Assembly (NCBI GenBank): GCA_012961055.1
Contig: DUAA01000011.1
Location: 2,003 to 8,624 of the forward strand
Direction of reading: 5' to 3'
DNA from: Nitrospinaceae bacterium
Lineage (GTDB): Bacteria > Nitrospinota > Nitrospinia > Nitrospinales > VA-1
DNA: 6,622 nt
Shown here: in pieces, positions 1-5,204 of the stretch
How positions within the stretch are numbered: position 1 is the stretch's first letter
Layout of the letters: every line of letters starts with the position of its first letter
Position numbers and translations under genes: made by a program
The notes under the pieces: generated by a model
Databases searched by the model: none
Told to the model about the DNA's origin: nothing
Seen by the model: only the letters and a program-made list of their open reading frames with translations

Positions 1-92
1 CAGCAAAATGATGTTTTCACAACATCCTTAGGCCGTACTCCAGGGGGAAGAGGGCGTGATCGAGGAGTTTCCCGAGACACCTTTTAACCTAG

Positions 93-269
93 CCTCGCCC
101 AGCTGAAAAACCCCCTTTGAGGTCCTTGGAAGTTTATGCCAATGGGATGCTCACTCATTTCAAGTTGGGAATTTTATATCAGACACAAGGAGAATGCGAC
201 AATACCATTAATGTATTTCAAAAATTATTAAACATCAATCCGTTTTATGTCGAATCCTGTTACTACTAG
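93..269 (+). pseudogene. Decayed TPR-repeat protein fragment
   Basis: In the frame ending at the TAG at 267-269, the 58 codons from 93 encode a recognisable tetratricopeptide-repeat helix pair. The core reads HFKLGILYQTQGECDNTINV (about 156-215), followed by FQKLLNINPFYVESCYY and then the stop. The LG-x-x-Y, FQKLL and NP spacing matches the 34-residue TPR consensus; ECDNTI stands where a living repeat usually has small residues such as Ala. A stop (TAG, 90-92) closes the frame on the left, there is no start codon with a ribosome-binding site, and nothing repeat-like continues convincingly to the right. TPRs are protein-interaction scaffolds, but the partner cannot be inferred. I read this as a remnant of a larger TPR gene lost by frameshift and nonsense mutation. 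A short open stretch in another frame (1-84, stop 85-87) may be more of the same gene but shows no motif. Confidence 0.55.
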
Positions 270-334
270 CTCGCTACCACCCACCTCAAGATAAAATACA
301 AAGTGTCCGCTACTAGCGATGAAAAAACCGATCT

Positions 335-388
335 AGGAAATTTTAAAAAATCATATGATAAAAAGTTCTAGCCTCTTAAAAATTTCCT
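335..388. repeat. AT-rich nested inverted repeat
   Basis: A perfect 10-bp inverted repeat, AGGAAATTTT (335-344) against AAAATTTCCT (379-388), encloses a perfect 10-bp palindrome ATCATATGAT (350-359). It sits in the gene-free stretch between the TPR remnant and the pentapeptide-repeat gene. No T-tract follows it, so it is not a clear intrinsic terminator. It could be an operator, a cruciform or decayed sequence. The rest of 270-460 shows nothing I can support. Confidence 0.4.
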
Positions 389-439
389 TAAACTATGGGC
401 GCTAGGTTTTTCTACTGCTTGGTTATTCATCAGTAAAAC

Positions 440-469
440 TTGCGTGAATAAATTCGCTGGATGTACAAT
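440..469 (+). promoter_or_regulatory. Possible promoter for the pentapeptide-repeat gene
   Basis: TTGCGT (440-445) and TACAAT (464-469) are separated by 18 bases and resemble sigma-70 -35 and -10 boxes. Transcription would begin near 476, on the second ATG of the gene, which would make that start leaderless. This is a weak consensus match only. Confidence 0.22.
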
Positions 470-922
470 GCAAGGATGAGTGATACCCATTCCAATAAAA
501 ATTGTCTCTCCATATATAAATTGAAGGCCATCCTTACTAAACACAAAATTTGGCTAGATACAAATGGTCAAGATGGAGAGCAGGCAAACATGAAAGACTG
601 CAACCTAAAAGGAACAGTGCTATTAGGTGCAAACCTTAAAAAGGCAAACCTAGAGAGAGCGTACCTATATGGAGCCTATTTGAAAAATGCCAATCTTGAG
701 AACGCTAACTTACGGGGAACCAACTTGCGAGGCGCAAACTTGCGGTGGGCCAATTTAAAAAATGCGGATATGCAAAATGCTAACCTGGTACGTGCAGATC
801 TCATGCATGCTGAAATAAAAAATACCCGACTCGAAGGAGCCAACCTGAAAATGGCTGATGGTCTCAGACCAGACCAACTGGCAGAAGCCCATATCGACAA
901 AAAAACCATCCTACCAAGTTAG
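461..922 (+). CDS. Pentapeptide-repeat protein
   Basis: A 153-residue protein, probably soluble and cytoplasmic, with no signal peptide or membrane segment. Residues 1-40 form a lead-in with a motif often seen before such repeats (KLKAILTKHKIWLDTNGQDG, 20-39). Residues 41-133 are about 18 tandem pentapeptides of the A(N/D)Lxx type, predicted to fold as a right-handed quadrilateral beta-helix of four to five coils. The tail LRPDQLAEAHIDKKTILPS (135-153) resembles the C-terminal cap common in free-standing members. The function is unknown: the family includes DNA-mimic gyrase protectors as well as many uncharacterised proteins, and nothing here points to either. The start is uncertain. ATG 461 gives the longest form and ATG 476 (MSDTH) is equally possible; neither has a good ribosome-binding site. 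It converges on hpnH, with a hairpin terminator between them. The family call is firm; the role is not. Confidence 0.88.
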   Translation: MYNARMSDTHSNKNCLSIYKLKAILTKHKIWLDTNGQDGEQANMKDCNLKGTVLLGANLKKANLERAYLYGAYLKNANLENANLRGTNLRGANLRWANLKNADMQNANLVRADLMHAEIKNTRLEGANLKMADGLRPDQLAEAHIDKKTILPS

Positions 923-927
923 CCGCC

Positions 928-950
928 GGAAACGTACTAAATTAGTTTCC
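928..950 (+). other. Small inverted repeat after the pentapeptide gene
   Basis: GGAAAC (928-933) pairs with GTTTCC (945-950), six bases downstream of the pentapeptide gene's stop. The loop contains a second self-complementary stretch (ACTAAATTAGT). No T-run follows, so as a terminator it would be weak or factor-assisted. Confidence 0.3.
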
Positions 951-1008
951 TAGCAAGCAAAGAGTCGTCACAGCATAACTAACCTTTGCTCTGAATATCC
1001 CTTCAGAA

Positions 1009-1043
1009 TGAAAAAAATGATAGAGGTATTATGACCTCTTTTG
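1009..1043. terminator. Bidirectional intrinsic terminator between convergent genes
   Basis: AGAGGT (1022-1027) and ACCTCT (1034-1039) form a perfect 6-bp stem with a six-base loop. On the plus strand it is followed by TTTTGTT; on the minus strand a run of seven T follows after ATCA. It lies between the pentapeptide gene (plus) and the hpnH stop (minus), so it can end both transcripts. Confidence 0.6.
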
Positions 1044-1052
1044 TTAGTGAGT

Positions 1053-2060
1053 TTATTGAAAGACCATTTTTGCGGAGTCAAACATACCCTTTGCGCTGGA
1101 TATTGCGTCATTAACCGCTGTGGGTTCATAACCACAATGGGCAGTACAATCTGCACATTTGCGATTATTTTCATGTCCATAATTCTCCCACTCCGTGGTT
1201 TCCATTAATTCCTTGAAAGTTTCTGCATAACCTTCATCCAAAAGATAGCAGGGCTTTTGCCAGCCCAACACTGAATAACTCGGGTTTCCCCAGGGAGTAC
1301 AGGAGTAATCTTTTTTTCCGCGCAAAAATTCTAAATAAAGCGGGGAATGATTCACATCCCAGCGGCCTTTTATGTTTTTCTCCAGCAGTGCATCGAAAAA
1401 CTCAAATGTTTTGCGACGCCCAAAAAAATGATCCTGATCCGGAGCGTCTGGGTATCGAAATGCAGAAGCCATCGTGATTCCATCCATCCCAAGGGGAGTT
1501 AAAAAGTCCAAAAATTCCTCTGCCTTTTCTACCGTTGTATCTTCAAAAAAGGTGGTAGCGCTAGTTACCCGAAATCCTTTTTTCTTCGCTTCTTTAACAG
1601 CTTCAATGGCCAGTTTGAAGGTTCCTTTTTGATCAACAATGCGGTCATGGCACTCTTCCATTCCATCCAGATGAACGGAAAGGGTTAAATATGGGGTTAC
1701 AGGAAGTTGATCCAAATAATCTTTCAGCAGAATCGCATTGGTGCACAAATAAATAAAACGTTTCATGGTAACTAGACCCTCAACGATTTCCACAATTTGC
1801 GGATGCATTAACGGCTCGCCGCCTGCTATGGAAATTACAGGGGCACCACACTCCTTTGCAGCTTTAAAGCATTGCTCGGGAGTAAGGTTCTGTTTTAATA
1901 TTTCATTGGGTTTTTGAATTTTTCCACAACCAATACACTCTAAATTACAACGAAACAAAGGCTCCAACATCATCACCAAAGGATAGCGTTTCTTGCCTTT
2001 TATTTTTTGTCGGAATAAATAAGTTCCAATTTTTAACGCTTGAATCAGCGGGACAGACAT
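1053..2060 (-). CDS. hpnH: Radical SAM adenosyl-hopene transferase HpnH
   Basis: HpnH is known to join the 5'-deoxyadenosyl group of S-adenosylmethionine to hopene, giving adenosylhopane, the first committed step to C35 bacteriohopanepolyols that order bacterial membranes. The 335-residue product has the family's opening (MSVPLIQALKIGTY, then KRYPLVMMLEPLFRCNL), the radical-SAM cysteines C38, C42 and C45 (CxxxCxxC, followed by GKIQ), the SAM-binding GGEP at 80-83, and a cysteine-rich C-terminal region (RKCADCTAHCGYEPTAV) typical of HpnH. ATG 2060 was chosen because family members start with this M-x-VP sequence; a TTG at 2078 would add six residues. Neither has a strong ribosome-binding site. 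No squalene-hopene cyclase or other hpn gene is in the window, so it stands alone here. Other radical SAM enzymes share the core, but the whole-length pattern favours HpnH strongly. Confidence 0.92.
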   Translation of the reverse strand: MSVPLIQALKIGTYLFRQKIKGKKRYPLVMMLEPLFRCNLECIGCGKIQKPNEILKQNLTPEQCFKAAKECGAPVISIAGGEPLMHPQIVEIVEGLVTMKRFIYLCTNAILLKDYLDQLPVTPYLTLSVHLDGMEECHDRIVDQKGTFKLAIEAVKEAKKKGFRVTSATTFFEDTTVEKAEEFLDFLTPLGMDGITMASAFRYPDAPDQDHFFGRRKTFEFFDALLEKNIKGRWDVNHSPLYLEFLRGKKDYSCTPWGNPSYSVLGWQKPCYLLDEGYAETFKELMETTEWENYGHENNRKCADCTAHCGYEPTAVNDAISSAKGMFDSAKMVFQ

Positions 2061-2132
2061 GGAATTAAAATTTCTCAATATTTAAATTGTTTCAGATATA
2101 TTTCTTGCTAAAATTCCAAACTAACGATTTTT

Positions 2133-2162
2133 ATTCTAAAACTTGGTGCTTGGGGAATACAA
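2133..2162 (-). promoter_or_regulatory. Candidate hpnH promoter
   Basis: Read on the minus strand, TTGTAT (2162-2157) and TAGAAT (2138-2133) are spaced by 18 bases. The -10 box matches five of six consensus positions; the -35 box is poor. It would give a leader of roughly 65 bases before the hpnH ATG. The -35 box overlaps the left arm of the inverted repeat at 2151-2220, so a protein bound there could block it. Confidence 0.38.
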
Positions 2163-2220
2163 ATATTATCGCAACCGATAAAAGGCTACCTGCTCAATTA
2201 AACAGGTAAAATATTCCCCA
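2151..2220. promoter_or_regulatory. Nested inverted repeats, possible structured leader or operator
   Basis: Three perfect inverted repeats are nested in 70 bases. The outer pair is TGGGGAATA (2151-2159) with TATTCCCCA (2212-2220), 9 bp. Inside are TTATCG-CAAC-CGATAA (2166-2181), 6 bp with a tetraloop, and TACCTG (2187-2192) with CAGGTA (2203-2208), 6 bp with a ten-base loop. Together they form a three-way junction with single-stranded joints of 6, 5 and 3 bases. It lies 32 bases before the small membrane-protein gene on the plus strand and over the candidate hpnH promoter on the minus strand. It matches no riboswitch I recognise and is not a tRNA, lacking a T-arm. It may be a cis-acting RNA, a small RNA, or a DNA-level operator. 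Confidence 0.45.
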
Positions 2221-2252
2221 TTAGAGGAAGATCCATTAATCGAGAACTGCAC

Positions 2253-2450
2253 TTGAAAAAAATTCTGTTCTTCTTCATTTTTATTGTGGTCGCGCTGGCT
2301 TTGGATGGGACTCTGGCCAAAGATATCTTCGATTATGGAATACACTCCGTATCAGGCTGGCTGGGATTAGCTTTGGCCATTGGTATCTTTGTCACTCTGA
2401 TCTTGGCAGAGTCCACCAAAAGCCACCATGATAAAAATGCCCATGATTAA
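2253..2450 (+). CDS. Small two-helix membrane protein, unknown function
   Basis: I do not recognise a family. The 65-residue product has a hydrophobic N-terminal segment after MKK (about 4-18, a membrane helix or uncleaved signal), a short loop with charged residues (AKDIFDYG, 22-29), a second hydrophobic helix (about 36-53, LGLALAIGIFVTLILA) and a polar histidine-containing tail (ESTKSHHDKNAHD). It probably sits in the cytoplasmic membrane. There is no ATG in frame: the listed start is TTG 2253, with a weak GAGAA upstream. An ATT at 2235 in the same frame lies seven bases after a good GAGG (2224-2227) and would add six residues (NRELHL after the initiator). It is preceded by the structured element at 2151-2220 and converges on trhP. 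The regular pattern of helices and charges favours a real gene, but its size and unusual start leave doubt. Confidence 0.55.
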   Translation: MKKILFFFIFIVVALALDGTLAKDIFDYGIHSVSGWLGLALAIGIFVTLILAESTKSHHDKNAHD

Positions 2451-2469
2451 CGTAGTTAGAGAATTGCAC

Positions 2470-3756
2470 CTAAGCAGACTCAGCCGTTTCCACATTCTGC
2501 AATATACTCAATAAGGCAAAGGGTTCTGCTTGCCGTTCTGTTTTGATCCAAATCGTTCCATTTCCTCCATGCGCTACAGTTGCTTTTTCTCCGGCTTTTG
2601 TCTCCATGGCATCGATGGTAAATTTATATTGAGCAACAGGTGAAATATATTCGACCTCAGCTCCTAGCTCGATTCGGTTTTTGACCTCCACCTCCATCCA
2701 ACCTGGGCGCTCATTCACTATCTGTCCACCAAATATCTGCGCCTGGTTTTCCACTTGGGGTGAATCGAACCGCTCGGTGTCTCTATTTGCAGCAGATATT
2801 AGAAACGCAGATGTAAAACCTCGGTTGGCTGTCTTATCGATTTCTCCCAATAAATTTGGATTAAAAGAACGTCCTTCAGTCAGATCGCTGATCGCCTTAC
2901 GATAGGTCCGGGTCACCAAAGCTAGGTAATAAATTGATTTTGATCGGCCCTCTATTTTAAATGAAATAACACCTGCATCTTGAAGGGGTTTCAAGAATTC
3001 CACCGCCCTTAAATCTTTTGAGTTCATGATATAAGTACCATGCTCATCTTCATCTATGGGCATCATTTCGCCATCCCGCTGGGTTTCTTCAATGGCATAT
3101 TGCCCCTTTAGAGGTTTATACTGCTCAGTATCCTTGCCCTCTTCTTCATGAACTTTAAATTCCCAACGACAACTATTAGTACATGTTCCCTGATTTGCAT
3201 CTCGGTGGTTGAAATAGTTAGATAAAAGACATCGCCCCGAATAAGCAATGCAAATCGATCCATGAACAAAAGCCTCCAACTCCATGCCAGGGACACGATG
3301 ATTAATTTCCTGGATCTCCTCTAAAGAAAGTTCGCGCGATAAAATGATCCGCTTGACACCGAGGTTGTACCAGAATTCTGCGGTGACCCAGTTCATCGTA
3401 TTGGACTGCACTGAAAGATGAACCGGAATCTCTGGAAACTCCTTAATGGCAAATTTAATCATTCCAGGGTCAGCCATGATGAAACCATCCGGACCCAATG
3501 CAGCATGTTGAGCTAAGGATTTTTTAAAGGATTCAATTTTCCGGTTAGGCGGAAGAATGTTTGCAGTAACATAAAATTTTTTTCCCATTTTTTGAGTGTA
3601 GGCAATAGCATCTTCGAGTAAATCATTTTTAAAGGGATTCTCTCTTGCCCGAAGGGAAAATTTTGGGATACCGGCATACACTGCGTCGGCACCATAGGCC
3701 AAGGCATATTTTAATTTTTCAGGACTGCCAGCAGGCGATAATAATTCTGGAACCAT
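2470..3756 (-). CDS. trhP: U32-family tRNA hydroxylation protein TrhP (YegQ-like)
   Basis: This 428-residue protein belongs to the peptidase U32 family, whose studied members are mostly iron-sulfur hydroxylation factors rather than proteases. The E. coli relative YegQ/TrhP (about 450 residues) is needed for prephenate-dependent 5-hydroxylation of wobble uridine 34 in tRNA. Visible features are the N-terminal ELLSPAGSPEKLKYALAYGA and the family signature E161-x-F-x-x-G-S-I-C169...G-x-C176-x-L-S. Two further cysteines, C192 and C196, give the C-x6-C-x15-C-x3-C set expected to hold a 4Fe-4S cluster. YegQ-like blocks follow: NQGTCTNSCRWEF, DEHGTYIMNSKDLRA, FKIEGRSKS and YRKAI. The last ~80 residues form the small beta domain. 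ATG 3756 has only a weak ribosome-binding site. RlhA and UbiU/UbiV are related alternatives, but length and motifs favour TrhP. It appears monocistronic or last in a minus-strand unit. Confidence 0.87.
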   Translation of the reverse strand: MVPELLSPAGSPEKLKYALAYGADAVYAGIPKFSLRARENPFKNDLLEDAIAYTQKMGKKFYVTANILPPNRKIESFKKSLAQHAALGPDGFIMADPGMIKFAIKEFPEIPVHLSVQSNTMNWVTAEFWYNLGVKRIILSRELSLEEIQEINHRVPGMELEAFVHGSICIAYSGRCLLSNYFNHRDANQGTCTNSCRWEFKVHEEEGKDTEQYKPLKGQYAIEETQRDGEMMPIDEDEHGTYIMNSKDLRAVEFLKPLQDAGVISFKIEGRSKSIYYLALVTRTYRKAISDLTEGRSFNPNLLGEIDKTANRGFTSAFLISAANRDTERFDSPQVENQAQIFGGQIVNERPGWMEVEVKNRIELGAEVEYISPVAQYKFTIDAMETKAGEKATVAHGGNGTIWIKTERQAEPFALLSILQNVETAESA

Positions 3757-3840
3757 AATTTAGCTCAATTTCTTAAGAGGTTTATTGGATCGAATAATTA
3801 AGCTTACAACAAAGAGACATGAAATCACAACAAACTTAGG

Positions 3841-3856
3841 AAATTGTGCACAATTT
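3841..3856. promoter_or_regulatory. Perfect 16-bp palindrome upstream of trhP
   Basis: AAATTGTGCACAATTT is a perfect dyad about 85 bases before the trhP start, the size expected for a homodimeric regulator's operator. The rest of the 210-base stretch 3757-3966 holds no gene. It contains a plus-strand hairpin GGAAA-GCT-TTTCC followed by six T (3906-3924), which looks like a terminator but has no plus-strand gene before it. It also holds an imperfect stem (3927-3953) just after the cyclic-nucleotide-domain remnant. Confidence 0.35.
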
Positions 3857-3966
3857 AATTTCAGGATATGCCGGGAGAGAACTTGAATTCGAACCTATAG
3901 AGTTTGGAAAGCTTTTCCTTTTTTAAGATCTTCCTCTAAAAACAGAGTAGATCAAAGCCTTTTTGC

Positions 3967-4290
3967 TCAAACTTTAAGTATGGGCATGAGAGCCTGAGGG
4001 TTGTGTTGTACCAAGTGGTTAAACGTCTCTTGAGTTATGATTGTAATGGAATAACCTTCCAAAGCCGCTACCTTAGCCGAACACGTAAGCCCATCTATCA
4101 GACCCATTTCTCCAAAAACATCATTTTCTGTAAGCACCGCAATAATTTGCTTTTTTTGGTTACGTTGTTTTTATAAATCTCTAAACTATCAAACCAGATA
4201 CGGACTCCCAGAATCTCTATAACCTTCTCATCAAACAAATTTCCAAAGTTGGTATAACCCTTCTGGGTTTTTAGGATAGTCCTTGCTCAT
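3967..4290 (-). pseudogene. Broken cyclic-nucleotide-binding domain protein
   Basis: Reading the minus strand from 4140 down to the TGA at 3969-3967 gives a clear cNMP-binding-domain C-terminal half: AVLTENDVFGEMGLIDGLTC, then SAKVAALEGYSITIITQETF and NHLVQHNPQALMPILKV. The DVFGEMGLIDG block matches the phosphate-binding cassette of CAP/CNB domains, but its usual Arg (PRSA) is replaced (LTCSA). Upstream the reading shifts frame at a run of seven A (4157-4151): SLEIYKNNVTKK is in one frame and KQIIAVL in another. Further upstream, family-like pieces (NLFDEKVI and YRDSGSPYLV) alternate frames, with TGA TAG directly after the second. About six residues are missing relative to an intact domain. 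No start with a ribosome-binding site is visible; ATG 4290 is only the nearest Met and lies in a third frame. The gene lies between lgt and trhP. I infer a single-domain sensor protein in decay. Confidence 0.75.
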
Positions 4291-4330
4291 TAAGCTGGGT
4301 TATCTGTTTACTTACCAGAAAGAACTATTG

Positions 4331-5155
4331 CTAGTCGACCCTGCGCCTAGTGGCGGAATAATAGATAAGAAAAGCGCCCGCAATCAACAGAAAAATACTA
4401 TAAAAACTGCCTCGGCTCAGATCCATTATGAGGGGGGCATCAGGCTCTCTGAATTGTTCACCGAAAATGCGTACCACCCCGTAGATCGATAGGAATTCTC
4501 CCGTCAATCTTCCCGGAGAGGCTAGAACATCGGTTTTCCACAAACGCCATTGGCTGTATGCCAATAATATGGCTCCTTCCAATCCGGCTGCATAAAGTTG
4601 GGATGGGTGACGTGGTTCAATCAGTTCCAAGGGAGTTCCTGGCGTGGCACTTTGAGGAAAAATCACTGCCCATGAGGCGTGAGACACTTTTCCCCACAAC
4701 TCTCCATTGATGAAGTTTGCAATACGTCCCAACAATATTCCTGGCGGTACCAAGGGACATATCAGGTCTCCCAACCGCAAAATAGACAGGTTTAATTTTT
4801 TCGCTACCCACCAGCAGGCTACTAGCACACCAATGAAACCCCCATGACTGGCCATGCCCCCCTTCCAAATCTGAAATATGACCCAGGGTCGGCGAAGAAT
4901 ATCATCAAATGCGTAGAACAACATATATCCCATACGACCACCCAGCAATACACCAATCATCATAGAGGTAATAATGCACGATTGTTGATCGGGGGTAAGC
5001 GTGGCTTTGCCATGTTTACAGAAAATATGTAGGAGCCACATTCCAACTAAGAAGCCTAACGCATAGGCCAATCCATAATAGCGGATGCCAAAACTCTCTG
5101 TGAATTGAAATAGAAATGGATCCAGATTGTGAACCCAGTATTCGGTTTTAGACAC
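4331..5155 (-). CDS. lgt: Prolipoprotein diacylglyceryl transferase Lgt
   Basis: Lgt moves a diacylglyceryl group from phosphatidylglycerol to the lipobox cysteine of prolipoproteins, the first step of lipoprotein maturation in the cytoplasmic membrane. The 274-residue product has the normal size and about seven hydrophobic segments. Family residues are in place: Y26 in RYYGLAY, the GGRMGYMLFY segment (R73), SHGGFIG with H104, GRIANFINGE with R144, N147 and E151, RHPSQLY (182-188) and FREPDAP with R236. These correspond to the Tyr, His, Arg, Asn and Glu that matter in the E. coli enzyme. The start is GTG 5155; AAGAGG (5191-5186 or 5172-5167 on the minus strand) provides the ribosome-binding site, the nearer copy being 11 bases away. 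It lies 49 bases after hemB and is probably cotranscribed. The C-terminus (ATRRRVD) is a normal cytoplasmic tail. Confidence 0.97.
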   Translation of the reverse strand: MSKTEYWVHNLDPFLFQFTESFGIRYYGLAYALGFLVGMWLLHIFCKHGKATLTPDQQSCIITSMMIGVLLGGRMGYMLFYAFDDILRRPWVIFQIWKGGMASHGGFIGVLVACWWVAKKLNLSILRLGDLICPLVPPGILLGRIANFINGELWGKVSHASWAVIFPQSATPGTPLELIEPRHPSQLYAAGLEGAILLAYSQWRLWKTDVLASPGRLTGEFLSIYGVVRIFGEQFREPDAPLIMDLSRGSFYSIFLLIAGAFLIYYSATRRRVD

Positions 5156-5161
5156 GGCGGG

Positions 5162-5191
5162 AAAAACCTCTTAAAAATTAAAATGAAGAGG
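5162..5191 (-). promoter_or_regulatory. Hairpin over the lgt ribosome-binding site / hemB attenuator
   Basis: On the minus strand CCTCTT (5191-5186) pairs perfectly with AAGAGG (5172-5167) across a 13-base AT-rich loop, and five T follow immediately (5166-5162). The 3' arm is the likely Shine-Dalgarno sequence of lgt. The structure could act as a weak intrinsic terminator after hemB, or as a fold that hides the lgt ribosome-binding site until ribosomes or temperature open it. Confidence 0.45.
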
Positions 5192-5204
5192 AAAACCTGA
5201 AAAA

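Noticed and set aside
2151..2220. Cloverleaf-like 70-base region considered as a tRNA
   Set aside because: It has no T-arm, and the hairpin loop sizes (4 and 10) and spacing do not fit a tRNA on either strand.
3863..3900. tRNA-like 3' end on the minus strand (GGTTCGAATTC followed by CTCTCCCGGCA)
   Set aside because: The bases flanking the apparent T-loop do not form a 5-bp stem and no matching acceptor or anticodon arm is found; at most a coincidence or a very decayed fragment.
3906..3924. Plus-strand hairpin plus T6 as a functional terminator
   Set aside because: No plus-strand gene precedes it, and on the minus strand it has no T-tract, so I leave it as sequence only.
4151..4157. Programmed -1 frameshifting at the A7 run of the cyclic-nucleotide-domain gene
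   Set aside because: The zero-frame context is C-AAA-AAA rather than the classic A-AAA-AAG, and upstream sequence already shows a missing segment and other frame changes, so decay is simpler.
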